Below are positions 17,134 through 27,201 of a DNA stretch of 64,000 nucleotides, piece by piece. Positions within the stretch are counted from its first letter, which is position 1. Every line of letters begins with the position of its first letter. The notes beneath the pieces were generated by a model. The model worked only from the letters and a program-made list of their open reading frames with translations, made no database searches and was not told where the DNA came from. The translations under genes were made by a program, and so were the position numbers. Source of the DNA: Alloalcanivorax mobilis (lineage in GTDB: Bacteria; Pseudomonadota; Gammaproteobacteria; Pseudomonadales; Alcanivoracaceae); the NCBI RefSeq assembly GCF_002864685.1, contig NZ_NMQZ01000026.1:1-64000 (forward strand), read 5' to 3'.

Positions 17134-18582
17134 ATGTTCCGACGCACCAAAATCGTTGCCACCGTCGGCCCGGCGAGCGCCGGGCCGGAACGCCTTGCCG
17201 CGCTGATCGAGGCGGGCGTCAATGTGTTCCGGCTGAATTTCTCCCATGGCAGCGCCGACGATCATCGCGCGGTGGCGGAGGACATCCGCCGTTGCGCCAG
17301 CGAGCAGGGCCGCATTGTCGCCGTGCTCGGCGACCTTCAGGGGCCGAAGATCCGCATTGCCCGTTTTCGCGATGGCCCGGTGACCCTGGACAACGGCGCC
17401 GCCTTCACCCTGGACACGGCCCTGGATGTGGACGCCGGCGACCGCCACCGGGTGGGCGTGGACTACCCGGCCCTGGCCGGCGAATGCGCCGCCGGCGACA
17501 CCCTGCTGCTCAACGACGGCCTGATCGAATTGCAGGTGGAATCGGTGCGCGGCAGCCAGGTGAATTGCCGGGTGATCAGCGGTGGCGAGCTGAGCAACCA
17601 CAAGGGCATCAATCGCAAGGGCGGCGGCCTCAACGCCGAGACTCTGACCGACAAGGACCGCCGCGACATCGTGCTGGCGGTGAGCCTGGAGGTGGATTAT
17701 CTGGCGCTGTCGTTTCCCCGCCACGCCGACGACATTCACCAGGCACGGGCGCTGTACCGGCAGGCCGGCGGCCAGGGCGGGCTGGTGGCGAAAATCGAAC
17801 GCGCCGAGGCGGTCGCCGACCCGGACACCCTGGATCAACTGATCCTCGCCGCCGACGGCGTGATGGTGGCGCGCGGCGATCTGGCGGTGGAAATCGGCGA
17901 CGCCGAACTGGTCGGCGTGCAGAAACACATTATCCGCCGGGCACGGGCGCTGGACCGCTTCGTGATCACCGCCACTCAGATGATGGAATCAATGATCCAC
18001 AGCCCACAGCCGACCCGGGCGGAGGTGTCCGACGTCGCCAACGCGGTGCTCGATGGCACCGACGCGGTGATGTTGTCGGCGGAAACGGCGGTGGGCGAGT
18101 ACCCGCTGGCCACGGTCAACGCCATGGCGCGCATCATTCTCGGCGCCGAGCGCACCTATCAGAGCCGCCTGCCGGAACCGGTGGCCGAGCCGGGCATAAC
18201 CCGCAGCGACGAAGGCATTGCCCGGGCCGCCATGTACCTGGCCAATCACCTTGAAGGCGTGCAGGCGATCCTCGCCATGACCGACACCGGCACCACGCCC
18301 CGCTTGATGTCGCGCATCCGCTCGGGCATGCCGATCTTCGCCCTCACCCCGCACGCCGCCACCCGCCGCCGGGTGGCGATCTACCGGGGCGTGCAACCGC
18401 TCGCCTTCGACAGCGCCGGCCTCGCCCCGGAACAGGCCAACCAGGCCGCCGTGGCGCAACTGCTGCAACGCGACCTGGTCCACCCCGGCGCCCGCCTGAT
18501 CCTCACCAAAGGCGACGCCGTGAATCAGCATGGGGGAACGAATACGTTGAAGGTGATTACGGTGGGTGACGCTGGACGCTAG
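17134..18582 (+). CDS. pyk: pyruvate kinase
   Basis: A 482-aa pyruvate kinase (phosphoenolpyruvate + ADP to pyruvate + ATP), complete and of family length. It shows RTKIVATVGPAS at the N-terminus, NVFRLNFSHG, the metal/substrate region GVMVARGDLAVEIG, and the signature TQMMESMIHSPQPTRAEVSD followed by DGTDAVMLSAETAVGEYP. It has no glycolytic neighbours and is flanked on both sides by heptamer repeats. Its last codons and the TAG stop are contributed by the first heptamers of copy E2 (GACGCTGGACGCTAG), so the repeat has set the C-terminus (VGDAGR). A weak AAGGA lies upstream of the ATG. Confidence 0.96.
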   Translation: MFRRTKIVATVGPASAGPERLAALIEAGVNVFRLNFSHGSADDHRAVAEDIRRCASEQGRIVAVLGDLQGPKIRIARFRDGPVTLDNGAAFTLDTALDVDAGDRHRVGVDYPALAGECAAGDTLLLNDGLIELQVESVRGSQVNCRVISGGELSNHKGINRKGGGLNAETLTDKDRRDIVLAVSLEVDYLALSFPRHADDIHQARALYRQAGGQGGLVAKIERAEAVADPDTLDQLILAADGVMVARGDLAVEIGDAELVGVQKHIIRRARALDRFVITATQMMESMIHSPQPTRAEVSDVANAVLDGTDAVMLSAETAVGEYPLATVNAMARIILGAERTYQSRLPEPVAEPGITRSDEGIARAAMYLANHLEGVQAILAMTDTGTTPRLMSRIRSGMPIFALTPHAATRRRVAIYRGVQPLAFDSAGLAPEQANQAAVAQLLQRDLVHPGARLILTKGDAVNQHGGTNTLKVITVGDAGR

Positions 18583-18808
18583 ACGCTAGACGCTAGACGC
18601 CGGACGCCGGACGCCGGACGCGAAGATCAAAACCCGCAGCTGAGAGCATTGCGGCTACGCATACGGGGTTTGCTCTTCCGCAGCCGCACCAGTCATGGGT
18701 GAGGCTGGACGATTAACCCGCCTGGTGTTTCCCAGCAAACATCGCAGAAAACACGCCAAACCTTCCAGAGCCAGGGTTAAGCGTCCGGCGTCTAGCGTCA
18801 GGCGTCTA
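18568..18808. repeat. composite heptamer repeat, copy E2
   Basis: The heptamer array starts inside the end of pyk (GGACGCT/AGACGCT units, then GGACGCC). The core reads AAGATCAAAACCCGCAGCTG ... GAGCCAGGGTTAAGC, then GTCCGGC and GTCAGGC units. The core is nearly identical to that of E3 some 360 bp downstream. The whole stretch 18583-19167 is repeat DNA with no supported gene. Confidence 0.8.
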
Positions 18809-18837
18809 CGCGGCCCTGTAGAGGGACGTGTTTTTTT

Positions 18838-18876
18838 GTAGGAGAGGCTGGGCGGCATTCCGCCCAGCCAGCGACG
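18838..18876 (+). repeat. GTAGGAGAGGC palindromic repeat, copy 1
   Basis: It begins GTAGGAGAGGCTGGGCGG and ends GCCCAGCCAGCGACG, with an internal hairpin TGGGCGG/CCGCCCA. The same element is at 29976-30014 and, inverted, at 30121-30159. In each place it adjoins the heptamer-array module, so it seems part of the same composite element. Confidence 0.7.
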
Positions 18877-18926
18877 TCTTTTAGCCGAATGGCACGGCGT
18901 TTCTGCCCCGCACCTGAGGGTTTCAG

Positions 18927-19175
18927 GCCGGACGCCGGACGCCGGCCGCTAAGATCAAAACCCGCTGCTGAGAGCATTGCGGCTACGCTTACGGGGTTTG
19001 CTTTTCCGCAGCCGCACCAGTCATGGGTGAGGCTGGACGATTAACCCGCCTGGTGTTTCCCAGCAAACATCGCAGAAAACACCCCGATCCTTTCAGAGCC
19101 AGGGTTAAGCGTCCGGCGTCCGGCGTCTAGCGTCAGGCGTCAGGCGTCAGGCGTCAGGCGTCCAGCGTCAGCCGT
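18927..19175. repeat. composite heptamer repeat, copy E3
   Basis: A short left array (GGACGCC units), a core nearly identical to E2 and a long right array of GTCCGGC, GTCTAGC and GTCAGGC units. The right array overlaps the end of the enoyl-CoA hydratase gene: its TGA stop (19168-19170) lies within the repeat. The segment before it (18877-18926) is shared, inverted, with 30070-30118. Confidence 0.8.
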
Positions 19176-19989
19176 CCAAAAACCGCGCCACCCGCTTCTC
19201 CAAATTCGCATACACCGCCTCAACCTGATTGGGGCTGCCGATGATGGCGTCCTGTTCGCGGGATTCGGCCAGCAGGACGTCGGCGGCTTGGGCGGGTGGC
19301 ATGGCCGAGCGGGTCAGCAGGCGTTTCATGGCGCGCACCGCGTGCGGGTTGCGGCCGGCGATCTGTTCGGCGAGCGCCAGGGCGTCAGCGCGCGGGTCGT
19401 CGCAAATCCGGGTGACCAGGCCCAGTTGCTGGGCTTCGGCGCCGTCGAACACACGGCCGCTGTAGCACAGTTCGCGCACCTGGTCGGCGCGCGCCAGTTC
19501 GTTGAGCAGCACCATGCCGGCCATGTCCGGCACCAGCCCCCATTTGATCTCCATCACCGACCAGCGCGAATCCGCCCGCGCCAGCCGCAGGTCGGCGCCC
19601 AACGCCACCTGCAGGCCACCACCAAAAGCAACGCCGTGCACGGCGGCGATCACTGGCACCGGAATGTCCCGCCACACCATGGCGGCGTACTGGGGCTGGT
19701 TGCTGTCGCCGTGGGTGCGCGGTTCCAGCCGCGAACCCCCGCCGACCCCGGCGCCACCGCCTTCGGCCATGGCGGAGAAGTTGCCCATGTCCAGCCCGGC
19801 GCAGAAGCTCGGCCCTTCACCGCTGAGCACCACGGCGCGCAGGCCGGGCTCCGCCGCCAAGCGCTCGCCGATGCCGGCCAGGGCCTGGAACATCTCCGCG
19901 TCCAGCGCGTTGTGCTTGTCCGGCCGGTTGAGGCGCACCTCGCGCACCCCCGGCACACCGGTATCGATCACCCGCAGGCGTTCGCTCAT
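19168..19989 (-). CDS. enoyl-CoA hydratase/isomerase family protein (crotonase fold)
   Basis: A 273-aa crotonase-fold protein. It has an early LNRPDKHNALDAEMF, the oxyanion-hole segment SFCAGLDMGNF and the second oxyanion-hole segment HGVAFGGGLQVALGADLRLA. At the hydratase Glu position it has IKWGLVPDMAG, so substrate and reaction (hydratase, isomerase or lyase) are open. It lies 78 nt downstream of the CoA-transferase gene on the same strand and probably ends that transcription unit. Its 3' end is eroded or defined by a heptamer array that provides the stop. Confidence 0.87.
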   Translation of the reverse strand: MSERLRVIDTGVPGVREVRLNRPDKHNALDAEMFQALAGIGERLAAEPGLRAVVLSGEGPSFCAGLDMGNFSAMAEGGGAGVGGGSRLEPRTHGDSNQPQYAAMVWRDIPVPVIAAVHGVAFGGGLQVALGADLRLARADSRWSVMEIKWGLVPDMAGMVLLNELARADQVRELCYSGRVFDGAEAQQLGLVTRICDDPRADALALAEQIAGRNPHAVRAMKRLLTRSAMPPAQAADVLLAESREQDAIIGSPNQVEAVYANLEKRVARFLDG

Positions 19990-20067
19990 TGTTCTCTCCC
20001 ATGGCGCCAGCCGCCGCTGGCGATTGTGGTCGCGGCCGCGCCGGCCACGTTATTGGTCGGTCGGTGT

Positions 20068-21228
<1,161 letters not shown>

Positions 21229-21292
21229 ACCCTGAGCCTCCTGCGAACGGATTGATGGACGTTCAGGGTAAGCGCACGCCGCCGCGCGTGCA

Positions 21293-21308
21293 TCGTCGAA
21301 AACGACGA
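21293..21308. promoter_or_regulatory. 16-bp palindromic operator candidate, site 5
   Basis: TCGTCGAAAACGACGA, with perfect arms. It is 65 nt upstream of the CaiB-type gene start (21228). TACCCT on the minus strand (21265-21270) is 22 nt downstream. Confidence 0.65.
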
Positions 21309-21317
21309 AGCAGCTTA

Positions 21318-21472
21318 GCGTCGGACGTCGGACGTCGGACGTCGGACGTCGGACGCCAACATAACACCCCATCGCCAAAGGTATTGCGGCTACGCAACGC
21401 GTCTTTGTATCCGCTCAAACCGTTCCGCTTGGGGGTTAAGCGTCAGACGTCAGACGTCGGACGCCAGACGTT
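21318..21472. repeat. composite heptamer repeat, copy E4 (diverged)
   Basis: GGACGTC units run on the left and GTCAGAC/GTCGGAC units on the right, around a core that shares ATTGCGGCTACGC and GGGTTAAGC with E2/E3. It fills the gap between the CaiB-type gene and the thioesterase gene, directly behind operator site 5. Confidence 0.75.
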
Positions 21473-21473
21473 C

Positions 21474-22346
21474 CTAAACCGAAATGTCCGCCATTTTGGC
21501 GCGCATCGTGTCGGTGACCGGGGTGGGCCGATGACTGGCCTGGTCCATCAGCACCATTATGCTTTCCGAGGTGGCGACCAGGTCGTCGTCCATCAACACG
21601 CCACCGCGCAGAACGAAAGAGGTGTTGCCGATGCCGGCCACGCCGGAAGCCAGGGTGATGTCACCGAAGCCCTTGTCCCAGCGGTGATAACGCAGGTCGA
21701 TGCGCGCCACCAGCAGGCTCAGGCCGGGCATGCGGATCACGTCCATGGAACCGGCCCGGGCCTGTTCCGTGTAACGCGCCACCGACAGCTCACCCAGGCA
21801 ACGGTCCGGATCGAGATCGGCGTAGCGCATGGTCAGTGGCGAGCGGCTCGGGTAATCGTGAATGCGCGCCGAATACTCCTCGCTGCCGGATGGCGGCCAG
21901 TCGGCCACAACGACCTCGGCGCCAAGCCGGCCGGTGAGCGCCTCGCGTACCGACGCCGGTAACGCCACCCACGCCTCGTCGCCCCAGGCGCCCATCAGGC
22001 ACTCCTGCACGCCCACGCACTGGCCATCTTGGAACAGGCCCAGGGCGAGCCGGAAACGGTCTTCCTCCACCGCCACCACGCGGGCCGCGCAGAGCACATC
22101 GCGCCCGTAGTGAGTCTCGCCGGTAAACTGGGTGACGGTGCGCCGGGGGCGCAGCAGCAGGTGATCGGAAAACCAGCTGTCATTGCCCAGAACCGCCATC
22201 AGAAAACGCACCCGCACCTCGCTGTGCAGGCTTTGCACCGCCACATTGTTGACGTGGCGTTCGGTGTCCAGATGGCTGTACATCGGCGACAGAGTAATGC
22301 TGAAATCGTAATGGGAGGGGTCCAACTGCCAGGGCTGTGCTTTCAC
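21474..22346 (-). CDS. acyl-CoA thioesterase, double hotdog fold
   Basis: A 290-aa protein with two 4HBT-like hotdog halves. The first carries LSPMYSHLDTERHVNNVAVQ and the second MRYADLDPDRCLGELSVARY, each with the D-x-x-x-H/N-type turn typical of thioesterases. It would hydrolyse acyl-CoA to free CoA, perhaps as overflow control of the CoA pool in this island. I choose the GTG start at 22346 because GGAG lies 7 nt before it; upstream extension would run into the dctQ gene. It follows dctQ by 41 nt. The very 3' end abuts heptamer repeat E4. Confidence 0.82.
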   Translation of the reverse strand: MKAQPWQLDPSHYDFSITLSPMYSHLDTERHVNNVAVQSLHSEVRVRFLMAVLGNDSWFSDHLLLRPRRTVTQFTGETHYGRDVLCAARVVAVEEDRFRLALGLFQDGQCVGVQECLMGAWGDEAWVALPASVREALTGRLGAEVVVADWPPSGSEEYSARIHDYPSRSPLTMRYADLDPDRCLGELSVARYTEQARAGSMDVIRMPGLSLLVARIDLRYHRWDKGFGDITLASGVAGIGNTSFVLRGGVLMDDDLVATSESIMVLMDQASHRPTPVTDTMRAKMADISV

Positions 22347-22387
22347 CGAAACACTCCAACCGGAAAAGTAGGCGCATGAGAATCCAA

Positions 22388-22912
22388 TCAGCGCCCGGAC
22401 GCAAGCCCGGTCTTGCCCGATTCTCCACCACGCAGCGCCTTCCAGAGCAGGCGGAACATCTCCAGAAGCATCAGCCCGAACGCCAGCGGCATCATCAGCA
22501 TCACCGGCCAGACCGGCCACAACCGGGTGCCAATCTGCATTTCCCGGGCGCTTAACGTGGCCTCCCAGGCGAACCGGGCCAGGTACCAGAACAGGATCAT
22601 AAACACCGCGATCTCCACGATCAGCACCAGCGCGGTGAGCGCCCGTGACAGCGCCGCCGGCAGCCGCTCGGTGAGCACATCGAAGCGCGGGAAGCTGCCC
22701 TGACGGTGCCCCAGGGGCACCGCCCAGAACACCAGCAACGGGAAGGCGATGCGTTCGATCATGTTATAGCCGCCGGGAATCAGATCCATGCCCAGCACAT
22801 AACGGCCGAACACGCCGATCACGGTAATCATCATGATCAGAAACAGGCACAGCCCGGCTCCCACCGAAGCCAGCCCCCCTTCCAGACGATCTATCCAGCG
22901 CCAGAATGTCAT
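22388..22912 (-). CDS. TRAP transporter small permease (DctQ family), second system
   Basis: A 174-aa membrane protein with four hydrophobic segments in the DctQ pattern (FGRYVLGMDLIPGGYNMIER, then VPLGHRQGSFPRFDVLTERL). It would form the small subunit of a secondary transporter for an organic acid. Gene order on the minus strand is DctP (24308), DctM (22938), DctQ and then the thioesterase, with gaps of 59, 25 and 41 nt, so they are likely one operon. Confidence 0.88.
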   Translation of the reverse strand: MTFWRWIDRLEGGLASVGAGLCLFLIMMITVIGVFGRYVLGMDLIPGGYNMIERIAFPLLVFWAVPLGHRQGSFPRFDVLTERLPAALSRALTALVLIVEIAVFMILFWYLARFAWEATLSAREMQIGTRLWPVWPVMLMMPLAFGLMLLEMFRLLWKALRGGESGKTGLASGR

Positions 22913-22937
22913 CGTCGTTTCTCCGTGTGTGTGACCG

Positions 22938-24248
22938 CTACTGAATGCGCGCCGGCAACCAGGTCACCAGCGCCGGGTAGAAAATCAACAGCGAGGTCAC
23001 CACCACGCCGGCCGCCAACGCGAACATGGAAGCGGCGCGGAACACCGGCGCCGCCGGATAATTCACCGCGCTGGCGGCGGCGAACGAGGCCAGCCCCACC
23101 GGCGGGGTGAGCAGCCCCAGCGCGATCATCATCGACGCCGACACGCCGAACCACAGCAGGTCGATGCCGGCCGCTTGCAACAACGGCAGAATGATCGGCA
23201 CCAGCAGTACGATCACCGCGGCGGATTCCAAAAACATGCCGCCGACAAAAAACACCGCCAGCAGAATCGCCGCCACCAGACGCGGGCTGTCCAGCGTCGG
23301 CTGCATCAACGACAGCAGTTCGTTGGGCAATTGCGAAAACGAAAGAAAGCGGGCGAAGATCTTCGCCCCCAGCACCAGCATCATCAGGGTGGCGGTGATC
23401 TTCACCGATTCCGACAGCGCCAGAAACAGATCCCGCGCGCCCACCCGCCGCATCAGCAGCATGCCGACGATGGCGGCGAAGGCACCGAGGGCGCCGGCCT
23501 CGGCGACCGTGACAATGCCGCCATAACTGCCGCCGAACACCACCACCATCAACCCGAGCACGAAGGCAAACGCCGAACCGCTGCGCCGGGTTTCATCCGG
23601 GGCCGGCGGCTGATCCGGCGAGACGCCGTCCTCAACGCCGGGGCGCACCTCGCCAAACAGCCGCAAACAAATCATGTACACCAGCACGCACAGCACGCCC
23701 GGGCCGATGGCGCCAATGAACAAATGGCCAATGGGCACCGTGGTCAGCGAGCCATAGATGATCATGATCAGGCTGGGCGGGATGATCGCCGACAACGAGC
23801 CGGCCACCGCCGACAGGCTCAGCGAGAAGCGGCGCGTGTAACCGAGGCGCTCCAGCTCCGGCGACGCCAGCGAGGCCAGCGACGCGGCACTGGCGGCGCC
23901 GGAGCCGGACACCGCGCCAAGCAGGGAACCGGTGACGATGGTGGCGACACCGAGGGGAAAGCGCCGATAACCGGAGAGCCGATGGCCAACCTGGAACAGA
24001 TCCTTGATCACGCCGCCGCGCAACAGCATTTGCGCCATCAATAAATACAGCGGCACGATCGACAGCGAATAGATCGAGGCGGTGTAGAAGGTGTCCGGGC
24101 CGAGCAGCCCGCCCAGCACGTCGATGCCGACCATCAACACAATACCGAGCATGCCGGCGCCGAACAGCACGGTGGCCACGTTCTGGCCAAGCACCAGGAA
24201 GACCGCGAACCAGGCCAGCACGATCCAGATAATCAACGTATTCGACAT
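22938..24248 (-). CDS. TRAP transporter large permease (DctM family), second system
   Basis: A 436-aa polytopic membrane protein of DctM type, with motifs SGSGAASAASLASLASPELERLG and SLSAIIPPSLIMIIYGSLTT. I use the ATG at 24248; a GTG four codons upstream has no better ribosome-binding site. It pairs with the DctQ 25 nt downstream and the DctP 59 nt upstream. This is the second complete TRAP system in the window. It differs from region I in gene order and in receptor sequence, so the two probably take different acids. Confidence 0.92.
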   Translation of the reverse strand: MSNTLIIWIVLAWFAVFLVLGQNVATVLFGAGMLGIVLMVGIDVLGGLLGPDTFYTASIYSLSIVPLYLLMAQMLLRGGVIKDLFQVGHRLSGYRRFPLGVATIVTGSLLGAVSGSGAASAASLASLASPELERLGYTRRFSLSLSAVAGSLSAIIPPSLIMIIYGSLTTVPIGHLFIGAIGPGVLCVLVYMICLRLFGEVRPGVEDGVSPDQPPAPDETRRSGSAFAFVLGLMVVVFGGSYGGIVTVAEAGALGAFAAIVGMLLMRRVGARDLFLALSESVKITATLMMLVLGAKIFARFLSFSQLPNELLSLMQPTLDSPRLVAAILLAVFFVGGMFLESAAVIVLLVPIILPLLQAAGIDLLWFGVSASMMIALGLLTPPVGLASFAAASAVNYPAAPVFRAASMFALAAGVVVTSLLIFYPALVTWLPARIQ

Positions 24249-24307
24249 GGCGATCACCACAGCCGGGGCGAAGCGAATCGCGCCACCGCACGCGGCGGCG
24301 CGGGCGG

Positions 24308-25393
24308 TCAGTCCAGTTTCAGATAGCGGGCCGCGCCATCGGGAATCTCACCCCCCTGCTCGCGGATCAGGCGCGCCCACTGGGTGGCCGCCGCGCGGCC
24401 CGGGTGGCCGGCTTTTTCCATTTGCTCAATCCAGCGCACCCAGGTGCGGCTGGCCGCCTCGCCGAGGCGGGCCCGCATCGGCTCGGGCAAATCGGCCAGT
24501 TCCACGAAGGTGGCGCCTTTGGCGGCGGTGTCCTTACGCACCTGAATTTCCAGCTGATCAATGTAGGCGGCGTTGTCCATGGCGGTCTTTTTGGCCACCT
24601 CGTTCCAGGTGCGCCGCTGGTCATCGGTAAAACCGTTCCAGGTTTTTTCGGTGACCGCCAGATAGCTTTCCCAATGCCCCATGGAAAGCCCGGTGATGGT
24701 GTATTTGAGCAACTCCTGGAACGAGTAAGAAGGCCAGTCCGCCACTGAGAGAATGGTGCCTTCCACGGTTTTGCGCGACAGCGCCTCGTAGGAATCGGCG
24801 CTGGTCATGGTCACCGGCGTGGCCCCCAGCTCTTGAAGCAAAATGGTGTGCAGCGTCGAGCCGGCACGCATCGGCAACCCTTTCAGGTCGTCCGGATCAT
24901 CCAGCACCTTGCCGGTGGTGGACAACGAATACGCCGCCGTCGCCCCCACCGCCCAACCGCGCAGGCCCTTGTCGCCCAGTTCATACTGATAGAACGTTTT
25001 GCCGTCCACCAGTGTCTGGTCCGACGCCATCAAGGCCATCAGCGCGCGGGTCTCCTTGACCGAGTTGGTATTGAGGGTCGGCAGCTGGGTCACGTCGGAA
25101 AGCGGAAACTGGCCCTCATGATAGGGCGCCAGCAACGGCGCCGCCACCGAGACGATGCCGGATTTCAGCGCGCCCAGCTCGCGGCCGGGGGTCACCAGGG
25201 ACCCGGAATAAAAGGGCGTAAAGGTGAGATCGGATTGAGCCTGCATGCTCTTGATGAACGGGTCCATGAACTGGCCCACCCAGAAATGCTGCTGGCCCAT
25301 GCCGGCGGAGATTCTGAGATTCTCGGCGTGCGCGCCGAGGCTGAATACCACGGTGAACAGAACCAACAGGACCCGTAACGAACGCTGACGCAT
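24308..25393 (-). CDS. TRAP transporter substrate-binding protein (DctP family), second system
   Basis: A 361-aa periplasmic receptor. The N-terminus is a signal peptide (MRQRSLRVLLVLFTVVFSLG, cleavage near AHA-EN). The DctP core includes the arginine-bearing stretch DLKGLPMRAGSTLHT and TSADSYEALSRKTVEG. The frame is open further upstream, but the ATG at 25393 has AGGAG at a good distance and places the signal peptide at the N-terminus. It lies 83 nt downstream of the acyl-CoA ligase gene 25477-27081 and so may feed the substrate of that ligase. Confidence 0.92.
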   Translation of the reverse strand: MRQRSLRVLLVLFTVVFSLGAHAENLRISAGMGQQHFWVGQFMDPFIKSMQAQSDLTFTPFYSGSLVTPGRELGALKSGIVSVAAPLLAPYHEGQFPLSDVTQLPTLNTNSVKETRALMALMASDQTLVDGKTFYQYELGDKGLRGWAVGATAAYSLSTTGKVLDDPDDLKGLPMRAGSTLHTILLQELGATPVTMTSADSYEALSRKTVEGTILSVADWPSYSFQELLKYTITGLSMGHWESYLAVTEKTWNGFTDDQRRTWNEVAKKTAMDNAAYIDQLEIQVRKDTAAKGATFVELADLPEPMRARLGEAASRTWVRWIEQMEKAGHPGRAAATQWARLIREQGGEIPDGAARYLKLD

Positions 25394-25476
25394 AACGCTG
25401 TCTCCTGGGCCGGATCGGCTCCGGCCGTTGTTGTTGTTCGATAATTTTTCCGGTGCCGCCAACGCCAGCGGCCGCT

Positions 25477-27081
25477 TCAACCGGCGCTAAGGCGCTGTCG
25501 CAGTTGCGCCTTGATCACCTTGCCGTTGGCGTTGCGGGGCAACGGCTCGCTTTGCAGGGTGATGTAATCGGGAATCTTGTAATCCGCCAGATGCTCGGCG
25601 CAGAACCGCTTGATGGCGTCGTCTTGCACCGCCGGGCTTTGTTCGCCGTGGCTGATGAAAATGTGGATTTTCTCGCCCAGCACCGGGTCCGGTTGCGCCA
25701 CCGCCGCGCACTCCACCACGCCCGGATGCCGCACGATCAGGTTCTCCAGCTCCACACTGTAGATGTTGTAGCCGCCACGATTGATCATGTCTTTCTTGCG
25801 ATCGTGCACGCGCACGTAACCGTGCTGGTCTTTTGAACCGATGTCGCCGGAGCGCCAGTGTCCGGCGACGAACTCGCGCTGGTTGGCCTCGGCGTTGTTC
25901 CAGTAACCCGGCACCACCATGGGCCCGCTGATCCACAACTCACCGGCCTCACCGGCCGGCACTTCACGGCCTTGATCGTCCATCACTCTTACTTCGCCGC
26001 AGGTCACCACGGTACCGACGCTGTCCGGGCAGTGGGCGGCGTCGCCCGGCGGCAGCACCGTGGTGGGCGAGGTGGTTTCGGTGGCGCCGTAGGCGTTGAT
26101 CAGCTGCAGCGCGGGCAATTGTTCGTGCAACCGGGCGATGGTCACTTCCGGCATCGGCGCGCCGCCAAAGCCGCCGATCCGCCAGGCGGACAAATCGTGT
26201 TCGCTGAAATCCGCGCGCAGCAGGCACAGGTTGTACATGGCCGGCACCATGGAGGTGTGCGTAATGCGCTCGCGCGCCGCCAGCGCCACGAAGGCGGCGG
26301 CGTCAAACTGGCGCACCAGCACCACGCAACCGGCCACATGCATCATCGTCAGGATCACCGCCGCCACCCCGGTGACATGGCTGGCCGGCACCACCAACAA
26401 CGAACGCTCACCATCGACCAGCGACATGCGCTGCTGGTAGTGCATCAGAGTGTGAATCAGGTTGAGGTGGGTCAGCATCACACCCTTCGGGCGACCGGTG
26501 GTGCCCGAGGTGTAGAGAATGATGGCGGTGTCTTCTTCGTTGAGAGCCGGCTCGGGGGCCGCCTTTCCGGGGTCCGCCAACAGCGCCTGGAAAGGCTCCC
26601 CGTCACCGGCGTCGCCACCAACTATAAAACGGTGCGCCAACGCCGGCAGCTGCTCGGGGCCGGCGATCTTGGCGATTTGATCGGCATCGCAGATCACCGC
26701 GCGGGCTTCACAGTGGCCGAGGATGTAACCAATGCCGTCGCGCTGTTCACGCACATTGACCGGCACCGCGATGGCGCCCAGGCGCGCAATCGCCAATAAC
26801 GACAGCACAAAGGGCGCGTCGTTGCCGAGCAGCAACGCCACCCGGTCGCCGGCTTCGACGCCCCGTTGCGCCAGTTGCGCGGCGATGCGCTCGGCGGCGT
26901 CAGCGGCCTGGCGATAACTGTAGCGGCCGCCGTCGGCGACGATGCAATCGTTTTGTGGCGCGCGGCCCAGCGCCCGCCGGAAGGAGTCGAGCACGCTGCC
27001 CGGCCGATGCGCGAAACAACGAACCAGGCGATCGCCGAAATGTTGTTCGTAGCGAGTGGCGAAATGATCTCGGCCAGACAT
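25477..27081 (-). CDS. AMP-forming acyl-CoA ligase (LvaE-like position)
   Basis: A 534-aa ANL-superfamily ligase. Motifs: AIILYTSGTTGRPKGVMLTH (P-loop), INAYGATETTSPTT, HGYVRVHDRKKDMINRGGYN (hinge) and the catalytic Lys in NANGKVIKAQL. GGGAG precedes the ATG. It follows the acyl-CoA dehydrogenase 27202-28473, in the order kinase, DUF6285, ACAD, ligase, as in lva clusters where LvaE activates levulinate or other 4-oxo/4-hydroxy acids. A 16-bp palindrome 82 nt upstream suggests a separate promoter for the ligase and the TRAP genes below it. The actual substrate is not known. Confidence 0.9.
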   Translation of the reverse strand: MSGRDHFATRYEQHFGDRLVRCFAHRPGSVLDSFRRALGRAPQNDCIVADGGRYSYRQAADAAERIAAQLAQRGVEAGDRVALLLGNDAPFVLSLLAIARLGAIAVPVNVREQRDGIGYILGHCEARAVICDADQIAKIAGPEQLPALAHRFIVGGDAGDGEPFQALLADPGKAAPEPALNEEDTAIILYTSGTTGRPKGVMLTHLNLIHTLMHYQQRMSLVDGERSLLVVPASHVTGVAAVILTMMHVAGCVVLVRQFDAAAFVALAARERITHTSMVPAMYNLCLLRADFSEHDLSAWRIGGFGGAPMPEVTIARLHEQLPALQLINAYGATETTSPTTVLPPGDAAHCPDSVGTVVTCGEVRVMDDQGREVPAGEAGELWISGPMVVPGYWNNAEANQREFVAGHWRSGDIGSKDQHGYVRVHDRKKDMINRGGYNIYSVELENLIVRHPGVVECAAVAQPDPVLGEKIHIFISHGEQSPAVQDDAIKRFCAEHLADYKIPDYITLQSEPLPRNANGKVIKAQLRQRLSAG

Positions 27082-27162
27082 GCCGGGCTCTCCCTGCTGC
27101 GGGCCACCCTGCGGCCCGGTGAATGCATGCTTCAGGTGTAATCGATGAGCGCCGCCATGACC

Positions 27163-27178
27163 TCGTCCGAAGCGACGA
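27163..27178. promoter_or_regulatory. 16-bp palindromic operator candidate, site 6
   Basis: TCGTCCGAAGCGACGA, identical to site 3. It lies between the ligase start (27081) and the ACAD stop (27202). TACACC (27135-27140, minus strand) is 22 nt downstream. Confidence 0.65.
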
Positions 27179-27201
27179 TATTGGTACCGCCGTGACCGGG
27201 G

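Noticed and set aside
16863-19175. CRISPR array
   Set aside because: Units are 7 bp in direct tandem with no unique spacers, and no cas gene is present.
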